DNA from: Limonium bicolor
Lineage: Eukaryota > Streptophyta > Magnoliopsida > Caryophyllales > Plumbaginaceae
Direction: 5' to 3'
Length of the DNA: 64,000 nucleotides
NCBI GenBank assembly: GCA_023374045.1
Contig: CM041780.1
Location: 88,067,627 to 88,131,626, forward strand
Shown: positions 23,733-36,189 of the stretch, one piece after another
How the letters are laid out: each line of letters opens with the position of its first letter
Position numbering within the stretch: position 1 is the first letter of the stretch
Notes under the pieces: generated by a model
Told to the model about the DNA's origin: nothing
Seen by the model: the letters and a program-made list of their open reading frames with translations, nothing else
Database searches by the model: none
Program-made: the position numbers and the translations under genes

Positions 23733-26477
23733 ATTACGCCCACGTAATCAATCATTAGACCTTGGCTTAAAAATGTTCTGCCGTCGTGAAGTGTTTTGAC
23801 TTCCACGCGGTCTATACACAATGGAGGTTGAGTAGAAGATCTTAACCATATGGTGGGTTAGCCCTAAACCAAGAATTCGTATTGGAGTTCTAACTCATAA
23901 CCGGTTTCGGTCCTGGCCTGTGAGGCTTTTAGGCATTGATAACTCGCCATTCATTCATATTCACAATGTATACCCGGTACCTGACGCATGGGCTCACTGG
24001 CCTCTGTTGCGCAACCCTGATAATTATAGAGCTAGTTTGCCCCATTCGTTACTGTTACTGTATTGTACATCTCCAATGTATTACCCTTATCTTGGGAAGA
24101 ATGGTTTCTCAACCGACGCATGGTATCTCTTACCCTGAGCGAATTCGGTGAGTTTCACAATTTTCCATTCACTTCTCCAATAGCTTACAGTGTAAACTAC
24201 TATGTAATTCACAATGATTGACTTACTTCTACCGACTTACTGTCGGTTGAGATTGAGCTACTACCTAATGTGTAGTGCTCTCTCAGTTATTTCCCACACC
24301 TGGGGTATATCTCATACCGACCTTTGGTATTTAGTGTTACTGTAGTTATTTACTGTTAATCATGTCTCCACCTTTGGTTTTGTACATGTATTCTTTCATT
24401 CCTGCGGCCTTGCATTACCTATGCATCGACCATTATAACATTATTCCTCCACAATTACCATGCTTCTGATTCCTAGTTATCCCACTCGATCATTACTGTG
24501 CAAGTGCAATACCAAAACACTCAGTCATACAAAGTGCAGAGGCGTAAACCCTTGACAGCAACTCTCTCATGCGATTGCGATAGGAATTTTCACTGAAATC
24601 CTTATCATCTAACACTTGCCACCGGCTTACTGCTCGGTTCGTTTGCTATCACTTACTGTTGTATCTCCACTGGGGTTAACTCACAACTCTGCTTACTCAC
24701 CATTTATCATCTAACAATACTCATACAACGGTCGCTTATTGCGCACCGTGTCCTTACTCATTATATAACATCAACTTATACTGCATCCGCTATTATATTA
24801 GCTTCCGCCATTACACTGGGTTTATCTGGCCACTTATTTGGCTGATTTTTTTTTTTGAATATGCTACATTTTTCGAGCCTTTATGTTCCTTGAGCGTTGT
24901 TCGCTACTAATTTAGCATCACACACCTATGGTGGTTGCTATCGAACTTATCACTCTTCCTTTCTACACAACTAGTACAAACATTTCCTTTCGTATCATTG
25001 TTATTCAAATCATTCTAGGGTAATAACCACATGGTTAATCCCTGACATATCTCTTGAACTTGGTTCATATAGCTACCGCTTCTGCGGTCTCACAATATCG
25101 AGAGGTATCCCCACTCTTAATGCAGTGGTTCGTTCTCCGCTCTATTTCCCTGTACCACATAAACTTCTACAATTAACTCAAATTTACATAACACATCTTA
25201 TTTGTGGCTTATAAGCCTTGCTGCCTTGAGCTCCCCTCATTGTAGGGTATCCACACACATGTACTTCTCTATACCATATTACCTGGTTAGAGGTTGTATT
25301 GGCATCCATGACGAGGTTGTTGCATCACATTTCCTTTCATGGGATGTCCCTTAGGATTGTCAGTCCGTCTCCTGACAACTTATGTCTAAACTGGGTGTTA
25401 ATTTCAACCCTTGTGCTTCTGTCATGCATTTAGTTCAACAATTGTTGATGCGAACACCCTTCAAGGAATTCTCCTGGGTGTTGTTAAGTTATGCCTTTAC
25501 ATCTGGTTCACAGTTATTGGTACATCTAGTTAGCCACGCCTTTTTGCGTTCTTATCTGGTTACTATCTTCTTCTGTGAAGATCAACATTTCCTGATAGTG
25601 TAGGTACTCATTCTGGGAGTTTCATCCCGTCCATTGCACATTAATGTGTCCACATTAGGCATCTGCCTTGCCCTGCTTTCCAGCTATCATGTTTATCCCT
25701 GGGGATCCTTAAGTCATATAAGCTGTCTTTACATTCAGTTAGTGCACTTCGCACCTCCTGACTCTTAAACATTTCCTTGAAAGGAATTCACTAATTCCTT
25801 TAATCTCGTTAACTTAACTGAGTTCCTTAACTTCAACCATTCCTTGCAATCTCTAGCTCTCGTTTGATTTATACTGCTGACTGTAGACGGAGTCGACTAC
25901 TTCCCGTGTTTCGGACTCTACTCGTATACATATATGGGGTATCATACTGATACATTACTACTTACCCAACTAACCTATAAGTAGGTCTGTCAGGCCCACA
26001 TGCTCCTATCGGAGTGCGGTCGTCCCACAACACAGTTGGTACACTTGTAGTGTCCGTCACACGCCTAGGTGAAGTATTCTGTTGTCAACTCCCTTATATT
26101 GTCCCGTGACAATATTCATTCCTTGCTTCCCGAACTTAATCGAGGGAAGGTTTATCCACTGTTGTATCCTTGTCAATTGCCCCTGGTTTCACTGGTTTGG
26201 TTTAAAAGAAGGTCGGAAAGAAGTGTTGGTTTGAAAGAAAATCTGGTTTTGAAAAGAAAGGGTTTGAATAAATTTAGGTTTGAAAGAAAAATTTTCATGG
26301 TTTCACAACATCTTCTTACCTTAGCCAAGTCTAGCTTCTTGCTGACTGGTGTACTTCCAATTGCAAAGGTTAGGCTAACAGGCCCTTCCACTGTTATGAC
26401 AATCACATTTAACTTTATTGTACTTCTCCAAGTATTTTGTAGTGGTTATAAATTTCCCGAATAGCCCTGTTATAGCA

Positions 26478-26497
26478 GCACTTGCTATGGCAAGTGC
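26478..26497 (-). other. Perfect 8-bp palindromic hairpin shared with element 4
   Basis: GCACTTGC-TATG-GCAAGTGC. The stem, loop and a few flanking bases are identical in element 4 (61408-61427), although the surrounding sequence is divergent. Confidence 0.75.
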
Positions 26498-27076
26498 GCC
26501 ACGCTAACTGGCTATCGGTTCAACACATACCGGTTGTGGTATTGTTTTTACCCGTACTATCATCAGTGGCCTTGTTGGCCCTTATTTGTTCTTACGGTCT
26601 CGACAATAACCTTTGGGTAACTTCTCACTGTATTCACATAGTAGTTATCAACTGGGGTGTCTCCCATTCTTGGAGTCCCCTTTTACTTAGCATTATTTTC
26701 TCTTTGTAGCCCGTTCCACGCATCGTCGTGGTTACTGAGACTTGTCTCCTGTTTGGGCACTATGTTATAGTTCCTTAGTTGGTTGGCATACCGTTGGTGT
26801 ATCGCTTACCAACTGTGGTCCCATAGACATTCGTCTCGGGTTTCATTAATCCACTTCTTGCTTGTTGCACGGTCAGTGCGTTGCAAGCCGGTTGTTCTCG
26901 ACTGCTCGGCATGTCGACCCAGGTTGCTGGAAATTCTATTCTTCTATACACAAGATTCTTCATTCCTCGCTATTAAATGCGGTTAACATTGTTCAGATGG
27001 AGACCGTCTCCGGGATTTCCAGTTTTCGGGATCTACCGTATGACAGGTCTTCCGTACTTAAAGGTATTTAATAACA

Positions 27077-27123
27077 GCCAGATCGGGTTTTCCCGAGTAA
27101 GAGAGGACTTTCATCTCTCTGGC
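27077..27123 (-). other. 47-nt three-way-junction-like element, element 2
   Basis: Outer stem GCCAGA/TCTGGC encloses TCGGG/CCCGA (27083-27096) and a GAGA/TCTC arm (27101-27117). Element 4 has the same layout in 47 nt, with a different tetraloop and a repaired third arm. It lies 186 nt from the primer site in element 2 and 187 nt in element 4. A packaging or dimerisation signal is a reasonable guess. Confidence 0.65.
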
Positions 27124-27294
27124 GTTCTTTCCCAAGTTATAAAACAGGGATTGTGGAGGGCGGGAAGGATATTGTAGGTTTCCAGTATTCACTGGTAGTT
27201 CCTATCTAGCGTATCTCTCACGCTATCACTCAACCCTTAACCCAAAGTACTTAAATCCTAACTCGGTACTTCCTAAGCTCGGTAATTCAGTCAT

Positions 27295-27320
27295 CAGAGC
27301 GATACTTCGCTCTGATACCA
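27295..27320 (-). promoter_or_regulatory. Initiator-Met primer-binding site within a hairpin, element 2
   Basis: TGGTATCAGAGC on the minus strand of 27309-27320. The surrounding stem CAGAGCGA/TCGCTCTG (27295-27314) has a TACT loop. The last stem pair differs from elements 1, 3 and 4 on both arms together. Confidence 0.95.
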
Positions 27321-27325
27321 CTTTT

Positions 27326-30300
27326 TGTAACACCCCAACCACCACCGTACACTTAACATCAAACTGCAGCGGAAATCTCAACTAAACATATTACTTAATT
27401 CAATGGTGTTACACGCCGTTAACCACCCACGTGGCTAACAAGGCTAATACATGTACATTGTTTCGGTCTGATGGACTAGATTCCCGAGCAACTACACAAT
27501 ACAATCCTTATTCCATTTCCAACATTTATTATATACATACATTCCCACTGCACCGAGTATTTACAAACTAATGCCGATAACAATTTCGGTCCCACTACGC
27601 TTACAATGCCTACGCCATTTAAATGGCTACCCATGTATAAACATCTACCCCGTCCTACTCTCGAACGGCTTCCAGCTCCTTGTGCCTGAAATAGAAAAGG
27701 AGAGAAAGGGTGGCCCCCAAGGGGCTCAGCACCTTTGCTGGTATGGTAATCCCGCAGCCCACATGCTACCGGGCCACGCACAACTAATTGTCGTCTTAGC
27801 ATGTAGTTGATTATATTTAAATCATGCATACAAACCATAAACACACAACACTTTGCATACACCCAACGATAGGGATCAACATATATCCAACACATCCACA
27901 CTTAACAAACCATCCAATGATTCCTTTAACCTTAAAGTGGCTCTCCTCTAAAACGGAGCTACTTCCTTAATGAACGACACGTACCCATTAATCGGGTTAT
28001 CCCTAAACGCCTCTTGTCACAAACTGGGATTCATTTCCATGATCCACACACTCCATATCATACAACATATCTCATTTCTCACATAATAAAACATAACAAC
28101 ACCTTTCTTGTTTCGACGTACATATGATGACATCGCATTCATTTAAAACATCCAATATATATATATATATACCATAGCATAGCAAGAGAATTTGCATAGC
28201 ACCATAACATTACATAACACCATAAAATCGGTTCTCACAAGGAACCTTCCACCATAGTTAGTATACCATGTGAGCCTAGGGATTTTTGCCAATCCCATGT
28301 TAAGCTCGTTACCAACCTCGTTACCGTCCAGTTATATAGAACGGTTAACTTATACCCAAGGTGTGTCGGATATAGTGATCCCAAGCACACCGAAATAACA
28401 TTCGTATGCCCCTGTGGCCCGACGTGAGTCAGTAACTAGCTTTGGATAAGCTAAGGGAAGGTAGAAACCAAATTGGAATACCACCTATACATACACCAAG
28501 AGAGCCGAACCGGATATGATATCGACTCCCGTCCATCACACGCGTGGCCGGAACAACCGGACTCCTCACCCCCCATTAGTACATATACACTTATAAATAA
28601 GTAGTTAGAGATCCATTATGGAGCCTACCACATCCACACACCATACGGTATCATAACCGAGTTAAGCACACAAGGGAGGTTCACACACTTGCATACAACA
28701 ACAATGTCCAACTAACTCACACATAGCCGTGGTTAGCACGTTCCCAAGGTTTGGGCCGTCAACTCCGAATACCGATCACTCATGTGTTCCTAGATTTTGT
28801 TAGCTAAGGTTTAACACATATTTGAGGTTAAATGGTATCGGAGGCCAAATTCGCCACATAAATGAATTACTATAAACTCATTACATGTTTTAATCTTACA
28901 AGGTGGCAAACACTCAGTAAAACATATTGGCATACAAGCCGGTGTAATCCGGTAGGACACAGGTTGCAAGAAAACCATACCTGTCACCGGAGTCCACTTT
29001 ACCACGTCCACTTATGTTCCTCGAGCAATTCTCGAACAACTGTTAACATCACATGTGTTTATATTACATCGGGGTTGCTTGATTAGTTAATGTCTAATGC
29101 TTATAATTTTTTCCCAGTTAGTTCAGTTACATAACTTCACTTTTAACTTGTTTTATTTCACATTTTATTACAACTTTTCACCCACTTAATTGTCATTAAA
29201 ACTCACCTAACATGTCCTTAACAACCTCATAACATCATTAACTATCAATCCCCATCATTACACACCATTTCCATACCTTAAACAAATGTTTTGGCCCATA
29301 CAACACCTTGTCCGAACTTGTGTCCGAACCTCCAAGTTCGGACGCAAGCCGCGACCTAATACTGAAACCCATACACACGTCCGAACTTGTGTTCGGACTT
29401 CCCAAGTTCGGACACAGTTCGAGAGTGGGAAAATCCTTTACCCAACAGAGCCTGTCCGAACTTCCATGTCCGGACGGAAGTTCGGACACGGCAAAACATT
29501 CAATCTCCAAGTCTTTAAACACTTAACCAAATTCCTCCAAAGCCTTTAACACTTATAGTACCTTCTCCTTAGGTTTCTAAGTGATGTTTCATGCCTATTC
29601 TAACCATCATACCAAGACATATCTTCCACACAAACATCATCATCCAAACATCTCCTCTTACTAACCAAATCCTCTTTTACAACTTCTTGAATTCCTTTCT
29701 CAAAACCTTATCTAAACATCATTTATTCCTTGGATACCAACATTACCTAAACCTTAAACAAACTTCTCCAAGACTTAAATACATTCTCATAACACACCTT
29801 GAATTCCTAGAACTTCCAAGACAATGCCTAAATCCTTATAGCACCTTAGAACACCTTAATGCATGTGTTCTTCCTTAGTGAAGCATGTATCCATTCCTAA
29901 CAATTCCTAGTTCACCCAAGTTCATTTAAGCACTTAGAACTCCTTATACATTTTACAAATTTCGCCATGGGTTCTCTTAGCACATCATCATTCCAAAACT
30001 CATGGTTTTCACCATTAAACACTCAAGAACACCTAATTCCATCAAGAACACTATCACTCACCAAACTTCAACCACCAATTTACACTACATCACAATATAG
30101 TGCATAATTAAACTTGCTTGGCACTTAGGCCCTTAAACATGGCTCTTAGGCCCTTAAATTGCATAAACCTTAAACACTGAATTTCCACAATATATAAGCC
30201 TTTGACCTGCAATTACACACACCAAGACATATGTTCCTTTACTAGTCTCCTTGAGAACACCTTACTAAGTCATTCACCATTTGCTCTTTAGGTAGTTTTA

Positions 30301-31802
30301 GCAAGCATTATAAGCTCATTTCTCCTAAGGCATTATACCACATTGAGATAGCATATTTACCTCTTTTCCACTCAAACTTCCTTCTTGTTTCCTCTTAAAA
30401 CCGGTAAGGCATTTCACTCCTTGTCAACTACTTAACAGTATACAAACATCATAATGAGTATTCAAGCTTTAAGCTCCATCTCATTGTAAACCCTAATTAC
30501 ATATATTGTTTTAACACATCAAGGTAATTGTTTTACCTTTGAATGGAAAGAGAGCTTGAATGAGTATCAAGAGAGGACTCCTCCTAGCCCTTGGAATGTT
30601 TAAATGAAGTTAAAACAAGACAAGAGAAGACACCATTACAAGGTGCATTTTCGGTCAGCACCAAAAATGAAGGAAATGGAGTTTTCTTTGGTTTTTCTTT
30701 ACCTTGAAGCAAAGGTGATCAACAAGGCATAAAAATATTAGCTCAAGCTCCTTCCATGGAAGCTCTCTTGGCACCGAAATGGTGGTTTTGATGATTTGAA
30801 AAGACAATGTTGTAGAGCTTGCTCCAACTAAGAGAACGGTAGTCTCGGAATTAAATTCGGAGCATGTAGTCATAAGTTACAAGTGAAGAAGGATGAAGAA
30901 TGATATGGTTCTGTTGGAAACCGATGGAGAGAGGAGAAGAAGATGGCCACCGTGGGAAATGAAGAAAGGAATGAGAGAATGAAGATAACCTTTGCTTTTT
31001 GAAGATATTTGTTCTTTAAAGCAAATAGTACATTAATTAGTCATTCTTTCTTTTCTAGTAAATTAACAAGGGTGGTGAGTCACCACACCTTAAAAACCGG
31101 CCCCCAATAGTACCTAGGGGTATTTTAGACTTTATTAATCAATTGTCTCACTTATAACATTATATGTTACAAACTAGCTTATTAAGGTTACTATTCACAA
31201 AAACAAGGCACATAGAAGTGAAATTTTTGATTTCCCATTGATATAGCCACCCAAATGTGATACTATATAGTACATGTTAATTAAAAGTAATGATGGACAT
31301 TTAGCCATTCAAAACTCATTTACAAGACAATTTTTCAAAAACGTGCTTTAGACTTCTTAAAGCACATTTGTGTTTTAACTTGTTTTCAAGCTTGTTGGTT
31401 TTTTTTAGTAATTGATTTAATATGTTCATTAACATATAAATAAGGCATAGGTATGACCATTAGGTATTATACACATTTATCCCAAGCTTAGAGCACATTT
31501 TAGCCCATATGACCTTAAGGTATTTATTGTGTTTTGTTTGGTTTCATTGTCTACCAAAGTTTCCTAAGGACTTAATTAGCCTTACAAAGTCATAATTAAA
31601 TATTATCAAGTCTTGGTAGGCTCTTTGGGTCCTAGCCAAGTTCACTCCAACCTTAGAGCATGTTTTTGCTCAAACCGTGTCTTAGTGTTTTATTGTGTTT
31701 TACCATGGTTTAAATGGTTCATTTATGTTTCTAAGGCACTTTTTAGCCTTTAAATACCATAGTTTAACATTTACACAACATACCAAGGTTTGGGGTATTT
31801 CA
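27326..31802 (-). repeat. 5' LTR of element 2 (4477 bp)
   Basis: The same family and order of features as the 3' LTR at 17856-22336, differing by a small number of substitutions and short indels. The hairpin array is at 29310-29487. It ends at 31802 and is followed by the CTACC duplication. Confidence 0.93.
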
Positions 31803-31807
31803 CTACC

Positions 31808-33657
31808 ATTGCCCAAAATTCCCAAATTTAATATACAGTAACTATAACATTTTAGACATATTATAAATTTTTATTTCATAAAATATCTTTTTAATTTAGC
31901 CAATAATTCCAGAAAACCCGTAACTTGTAAAAATAACTTATGTTTAAAAACTCCAAAACCATAATAATTTACATAAAAAAAACTAGATTAAAGAAGGAAC
32001 CTATGGTTAAAATTTCAAGTCAAAATACATTCGGGAAGATATTTAAATTAACCCAACAAGTTAAGACTATTACTGGAATTTATTAAAACCCTTATAAACT
32101 AATTCTGGAATGTTTTAATCTCGGCCGTCCAATCTCTTAAAACGAGATGGACGGCCCCTGTTTTCCGAGTTCGTCAGAAGATACTATACAGACCGAGTAC
32201 TAAATCTCAAATTCCTTCCAATCCACAGAACGAAATCGAGTGATTCTTGTTTCTATGGATTCGTATTCAAATTTCGGTTCTATTGGTATCAATTTCCCTA
32301 ATTATAATGCAGAGTTCATCCAGTTTCGAATTCGATTCGAAGGTTAGGGTTTAGTTTCGGTACAGAGTTCAAATCGATTGCAATTCTTACAAATTCTCCT
32401 AATCTAATACGAATTGACTAATTAACACATGGGTTAGATCGGAAATACAACTACGAACAGCAACAACGGAGAAATTTGATCGGAGACTCACCGATTGTGC
32501 GAATTGTGCGAATTACAATTCAGAAAACTGGGAAAACTCGAACTTTAACCAGTTCGTGATGCCAACTTTGAGGATCTATAACTAGCAGTACAAAACGAGT
32601 TAGATTATGAGTAAGGGCTCATTGGAAAGAACAAATGTAGATCTACGTATTGGTACAAAACTAAACCTAACTCGCACCATACAAGAAGATATTGAAGTCA
32701 CAAAACACAGTTTACCTCTCTGTTTCGGTATGATTTTATGCTGTTGAAACGAAACTTTAGATCTCTATATCTCCCAACTGGTTACGAATCAGACTTGGGC
32801 ATAAACACGAATATTGTAGAGGGATTAGAGATCTTTACAACGAGCTAAAGAAATCGAATTTTGGTAGATTAACGAAGAAGTTTATGATCGACGCAAGTTA
32901 CCTGAGATCGAAGAGAAATCTGGAATTCTGGAAACAGTTTCGCGTGGTGGCTACTTTGGCTCGATTTTCCGGTTGACTCAGAAGGAGTTAGGGTTTGTAT
33001 GAGTAATGGTTGGAAAGAGGAATTGTAGGAGAAGAGATGGTGAAGACGGCATGGAAAAATATTGAGAGATGTAAAAGTTATAGCCGTCTAAAGTTAGGGC
33101 AAAGTAAGGGCAATCGGTTACCGAAATTCAGGGAAGAAATCGGCTAAGTGTGGGCGACCCATTACAGAGTGACACGTGGCATCTCTTAAAATTTTGATTC
33201 AAAACTTCAATCTAGCATAACTTTGGCTAGGATGATCCGTTTTTGACGTTCTTTTTATCGATCTTCATGGTTTTTCATAACCTATTTATTGGTATAGGTT
33301 TCATGGCCTAGTTTGACCATTCTCAAAAAAGTCAACTCTAGCAAGGCTTAATAAGCTTTAAGGTTTCTAGAATTTTATTGACTTTTATGTTCAAAACAAT
33401 GTTCCAACACTTCCTAAAATCTTTATAATATAATTGGAGTGTTTAGAAATTTTCCCAATTTATTGACTTATAAATCTTATTATTAAATTCATAATACTAT
33501 CTAATAATGTATAATAATTAGGGTTAAATAGGAGAAAACCCCTAAATAAATTTCACAACTCCATATAATAATTTAATATTCATAATTCCATATAATAATT
33601 TAATTTTTAATAAAAGAAATCCCCTAAATTAATTTAAATTAATTTAGGGGTATTTCA
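31808..33657 (-). repeat. Solo LTR, second part (continues from 14011-17855)
   Basis: The sequence resumes after the CTACC duplication and ends at ggggtatttca (33657), followed by TTCTT. It is U3-like and non-coding. The 32100-33150 section is less AT-rich and may contain the LTR promoter. No gene seen. Confidence 0.75.
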
Positions 33658-33662
33658 TTCTT

Positions 33663-35769
33663 AAATTCTCCAAACTTGGTCAAAGTCTCTTATATAGTCA
33701 ACTTTGACTTCTAATACCAAATTGGACCCAAACTCTCGGTAATTACCAATCTTACCTCATACTTTTCTATTTTTAACAATTTGACACAAAAATTTATAAA
33801 ATGTTATAATTTTTATTAAATTCATTTAAAAACCCTAAATTCCTCTAAATTAAGCCCACGGCTTTATATTTTTCCATTAATTACGGTTTGGCCCCAAACT
33901 TAATTATATAAGCATAAATCTAACTAAATAAGCTTATAAACTTAAATTAAAATGGCCTAATGACATGGCCTTATTACAACTTTGCTTTATAACATAAAAA
34001 CCAATAAATTGCTCAAAATAGTATAAGCTCACGGCCTTGCTGTAGCTTAATTATTTTTCCACATAATGTCATAATTTGACCATTATGTTAATTAAATCAC
34101 TTAAATGACTAGCTTAATTTATATTAGTCATTTTTTTCCATTTTTAGGTTAATATAGCCCATATGTTTAACTCCATTCTCGGCATAATTATATATATGCT
34201 AAAAATTATAAAATCATAAGTTTTAAGGTGTTTATACCTTGATTTCTCCTTGTATGAGCTTGGCAGCTTAGAGGAAAATTCACCACATCATTTAGACATG
34301 CTTAATACCCAAAATAATATATGGTTATACTCCAAGTTTGAGCTTAACCATAAGGAACAATTATGTAAGATTAAGGCAAAAATCACCTTAAAAATGCAAG
34401 GGAACTTCCAAAGGGATTCGGCCTGAATTAAACACACCACAAGGTGTTTAAATTCACCATATAGACATAGGAAATAGCTAGACAACAACAAGCTGCCTTG
34501 GTATTAGGTTTTACCTTGGAAAAATGCCTTAAGAAGGGTATTTGCTTTAGATCTCGGCCACCCTTGCTCCAAATGGCTAACCAACTGGATGAACATGTAA
34601 ATATGAAGATTATGAGTGTATAAACCCATAAAAATCAAGAGAGAAAATCGGATGGAGAAAGGAGAAGCTTAAGGTATATTTTTACCTTAAAATGCAAATT
34701 TGGGAAACCTTGGTCCCTTAACTTGTTTCAGCCGAGTTTGGTTGTTGCTCAAGGTCTAAAATACTGAGAATAAGCCATAGGAAGTGATAAGTCAAGAGAT
34801 CTAAGTGTAGTTAATGAAGAGATGAAGAAAAAGAGCTAAAATAAGCCTTAAACCATTACCTTAGGAGCTTAAGAGATGGAGTTGTCTTCCTAACTCAAGA
34901 ACACAGCTTTAGAGGGTCTGGAATCTGAGTGAGCTTGGCTGGAATGGAGCAAGAGACAAGGGAATGATTGAAATGAGCCTTAATGATTGAAAAAACAACT
35001 TTAGCTTATTTTATGTTTGTAATGGCTAATGACTCATCAAAGGGATAAGCATCGGTTATTGGAGGGGAAAGGGGTGGTATCACACGGTTTGGAGGCTGAT
35101 AAATCATGGAGCAAATGTGTATAGTTTAATCCATAATATTAGAAAGGTAAAAGGTAATCTCCTTAATTTAAGGAGTGGTGTTGGAGACTTGTCCCTTGTA
35201 TGTGCAAGTGCGAATTCAGCCTCCTCTTGCTTGTGGCTGCCGATTCCATGTGGTCCAAGGGGTCAACTTTGACCTCTTGACCATTCTTATTCAATGTTGA
35301 CTTAAAGGCCCCTTTTAGGGTTTTATTAATATTTAATATTAAATTTGTAAAAATTGTAAATTTGTGGAATTAAATTCCTAATATGATATAATGTGATATA
35401 TTATCATATTTAAGGTAATTATAACCTTTAAGGCCCATTAAAAACCAATTTAGAAGGAAATTACACAAAAACGTGTTTAAGGTGTTTTAGTGCACATTTT
35501 GTGTTGCAAGGTGCTTCTGAGCTTAGTTCTCTTTGAGAATAGTTTTGTTGTGTTCCTTACTTCATATAATACTTAGGAATCCACTTTGGATCCTATTTGA
35601 GGTCATACAATCTTTATGGTGCTTTAAAGCACATTTTTGGCTTTACCGATCTTAAGGCATGTTTTGCCTTGTTGAGATCTTAGATTGTTCCCCATTGGTA
35701 TTTAGATGTTTATTAACCATTAGATAATTATAGATCATTTAATTAAGTTTTAAGGTTAGGGGTATTTCA
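33663..35769 (-). repeat. 3' LTR of element 3, U3 end
   Basis: Non-coding. It ends gttaggggtatttca at 35769, directly before the polypurine tract. Several frames with purine-rich leader-like text (34200-35000) look like the U3 of the other LTRs. No gene seen. Confidence 0.75.
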
Positions 35770-35805
35770 GTCTACCCCCCTTAAAAAGGCTTCGTCCCGA
35801 AGTCC
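35770..35805 (-). promoter_or_regulatory. Polypurine tract and adjacent hairpin, element 3
   Basis: The plus strand gtctaccccccttaaaaagg touches the LTR end. The hairpin GGCTTCG/CGAAGTC with a 3-nt loop (35788-35804) includes one G-U pair and sits where elements 2 and 4 have GAACTTYG stems. Confidence 0.85.
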
Positions 35806-36154
35806 TTAATCATCTACAGTTCACCTAAGGAATCAAGTTCCACTAAGTAACCAAACAGTCCATCGCTAGGGAGTAACTCCCACTAGGTTCAGACCTAGTC
35901 TATACATAGCATATATCAAATAGCCAAACTCAGGTATAAACTATTCATATCACAGCACTAAACAAGGTGCACATCCAACTCATCAACAAAAGTACTCAGC
36001 GGTACTATTATATATATTCAAACAGGTGCACTAAGGCACATACAAAATGTATTAAGCATACAATCATCCAAACAAACATGTATGACGCAGCATACTACAA
36101 AACACACCACTAAAACAAGACCTAATGCATAACATATGCGCAAGCCAAGTGGTG

Positions 36155-36173
36155 TCTACCCCCCTTAAAAAGG
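36155..36173 (-). other. Second polypurine-tract-like motif, element 3
   Basis: The plus strand tctaccccccttaaaaaggg, nearly identical to the tract at 35770, lies 385 bp away and next to the end of pol. Confidence 0.6.
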
Positions 36174-36189
36174 GTTTGACCACGAACCG

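Larger units (their letters stand above)
22337..27325 (-). other. Internal region of element 2, no intact genes
   Basis: About 5 kb between the LTRs. It begins with a polypurine tract and hairpin (22337-22373) and holds a conserved block shared with element 4 (23085-23230), a second polypurine-like tract (23714-23732), long degenerate sequence, a conserved palindrome (26478-26497), a 47-nt structured element (27077-27123) and the primer site (27309-27320). No zinc knuckle, protease, RT or integrase motif could be read. Short frames such as 26069-26464 show no domain. The internal region of element 4, which has a rotted integrase, suggests that this one also descends from a coding element. Confidence 0.8.
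17856..31802 (-). mobile_element. Element 2: complete non-autonomous chromovirus-like LTR retrotransposon (13.9 kb)
   Basis: LTRs at 17856-22336 and 27326-31802 are about 99% identical by eye, with small differences such as an extra AT in a dinucleotide run. A 5-bp TSD (CTACC), initiator-Met primer site and polypurine tract are all present. The internal 5 kb has no intact gag, AlkB or pol; the longest open frame is 131 codons and matches no domain I recognise. Near-identical LTRs imply recent insertion, so movement must have used proteins supplied in trans, most likely by a chromovirus sharing the same primer site. It is nested in the solo LTR. Its family is related to that of element 4. Confidence 0.92.

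Noticed and set aside
26069..26464. 131-codon frame in element 2
   Set aside because: No recognised domain, not conserved in element 4, and low complexity near the middle; chance ORF.
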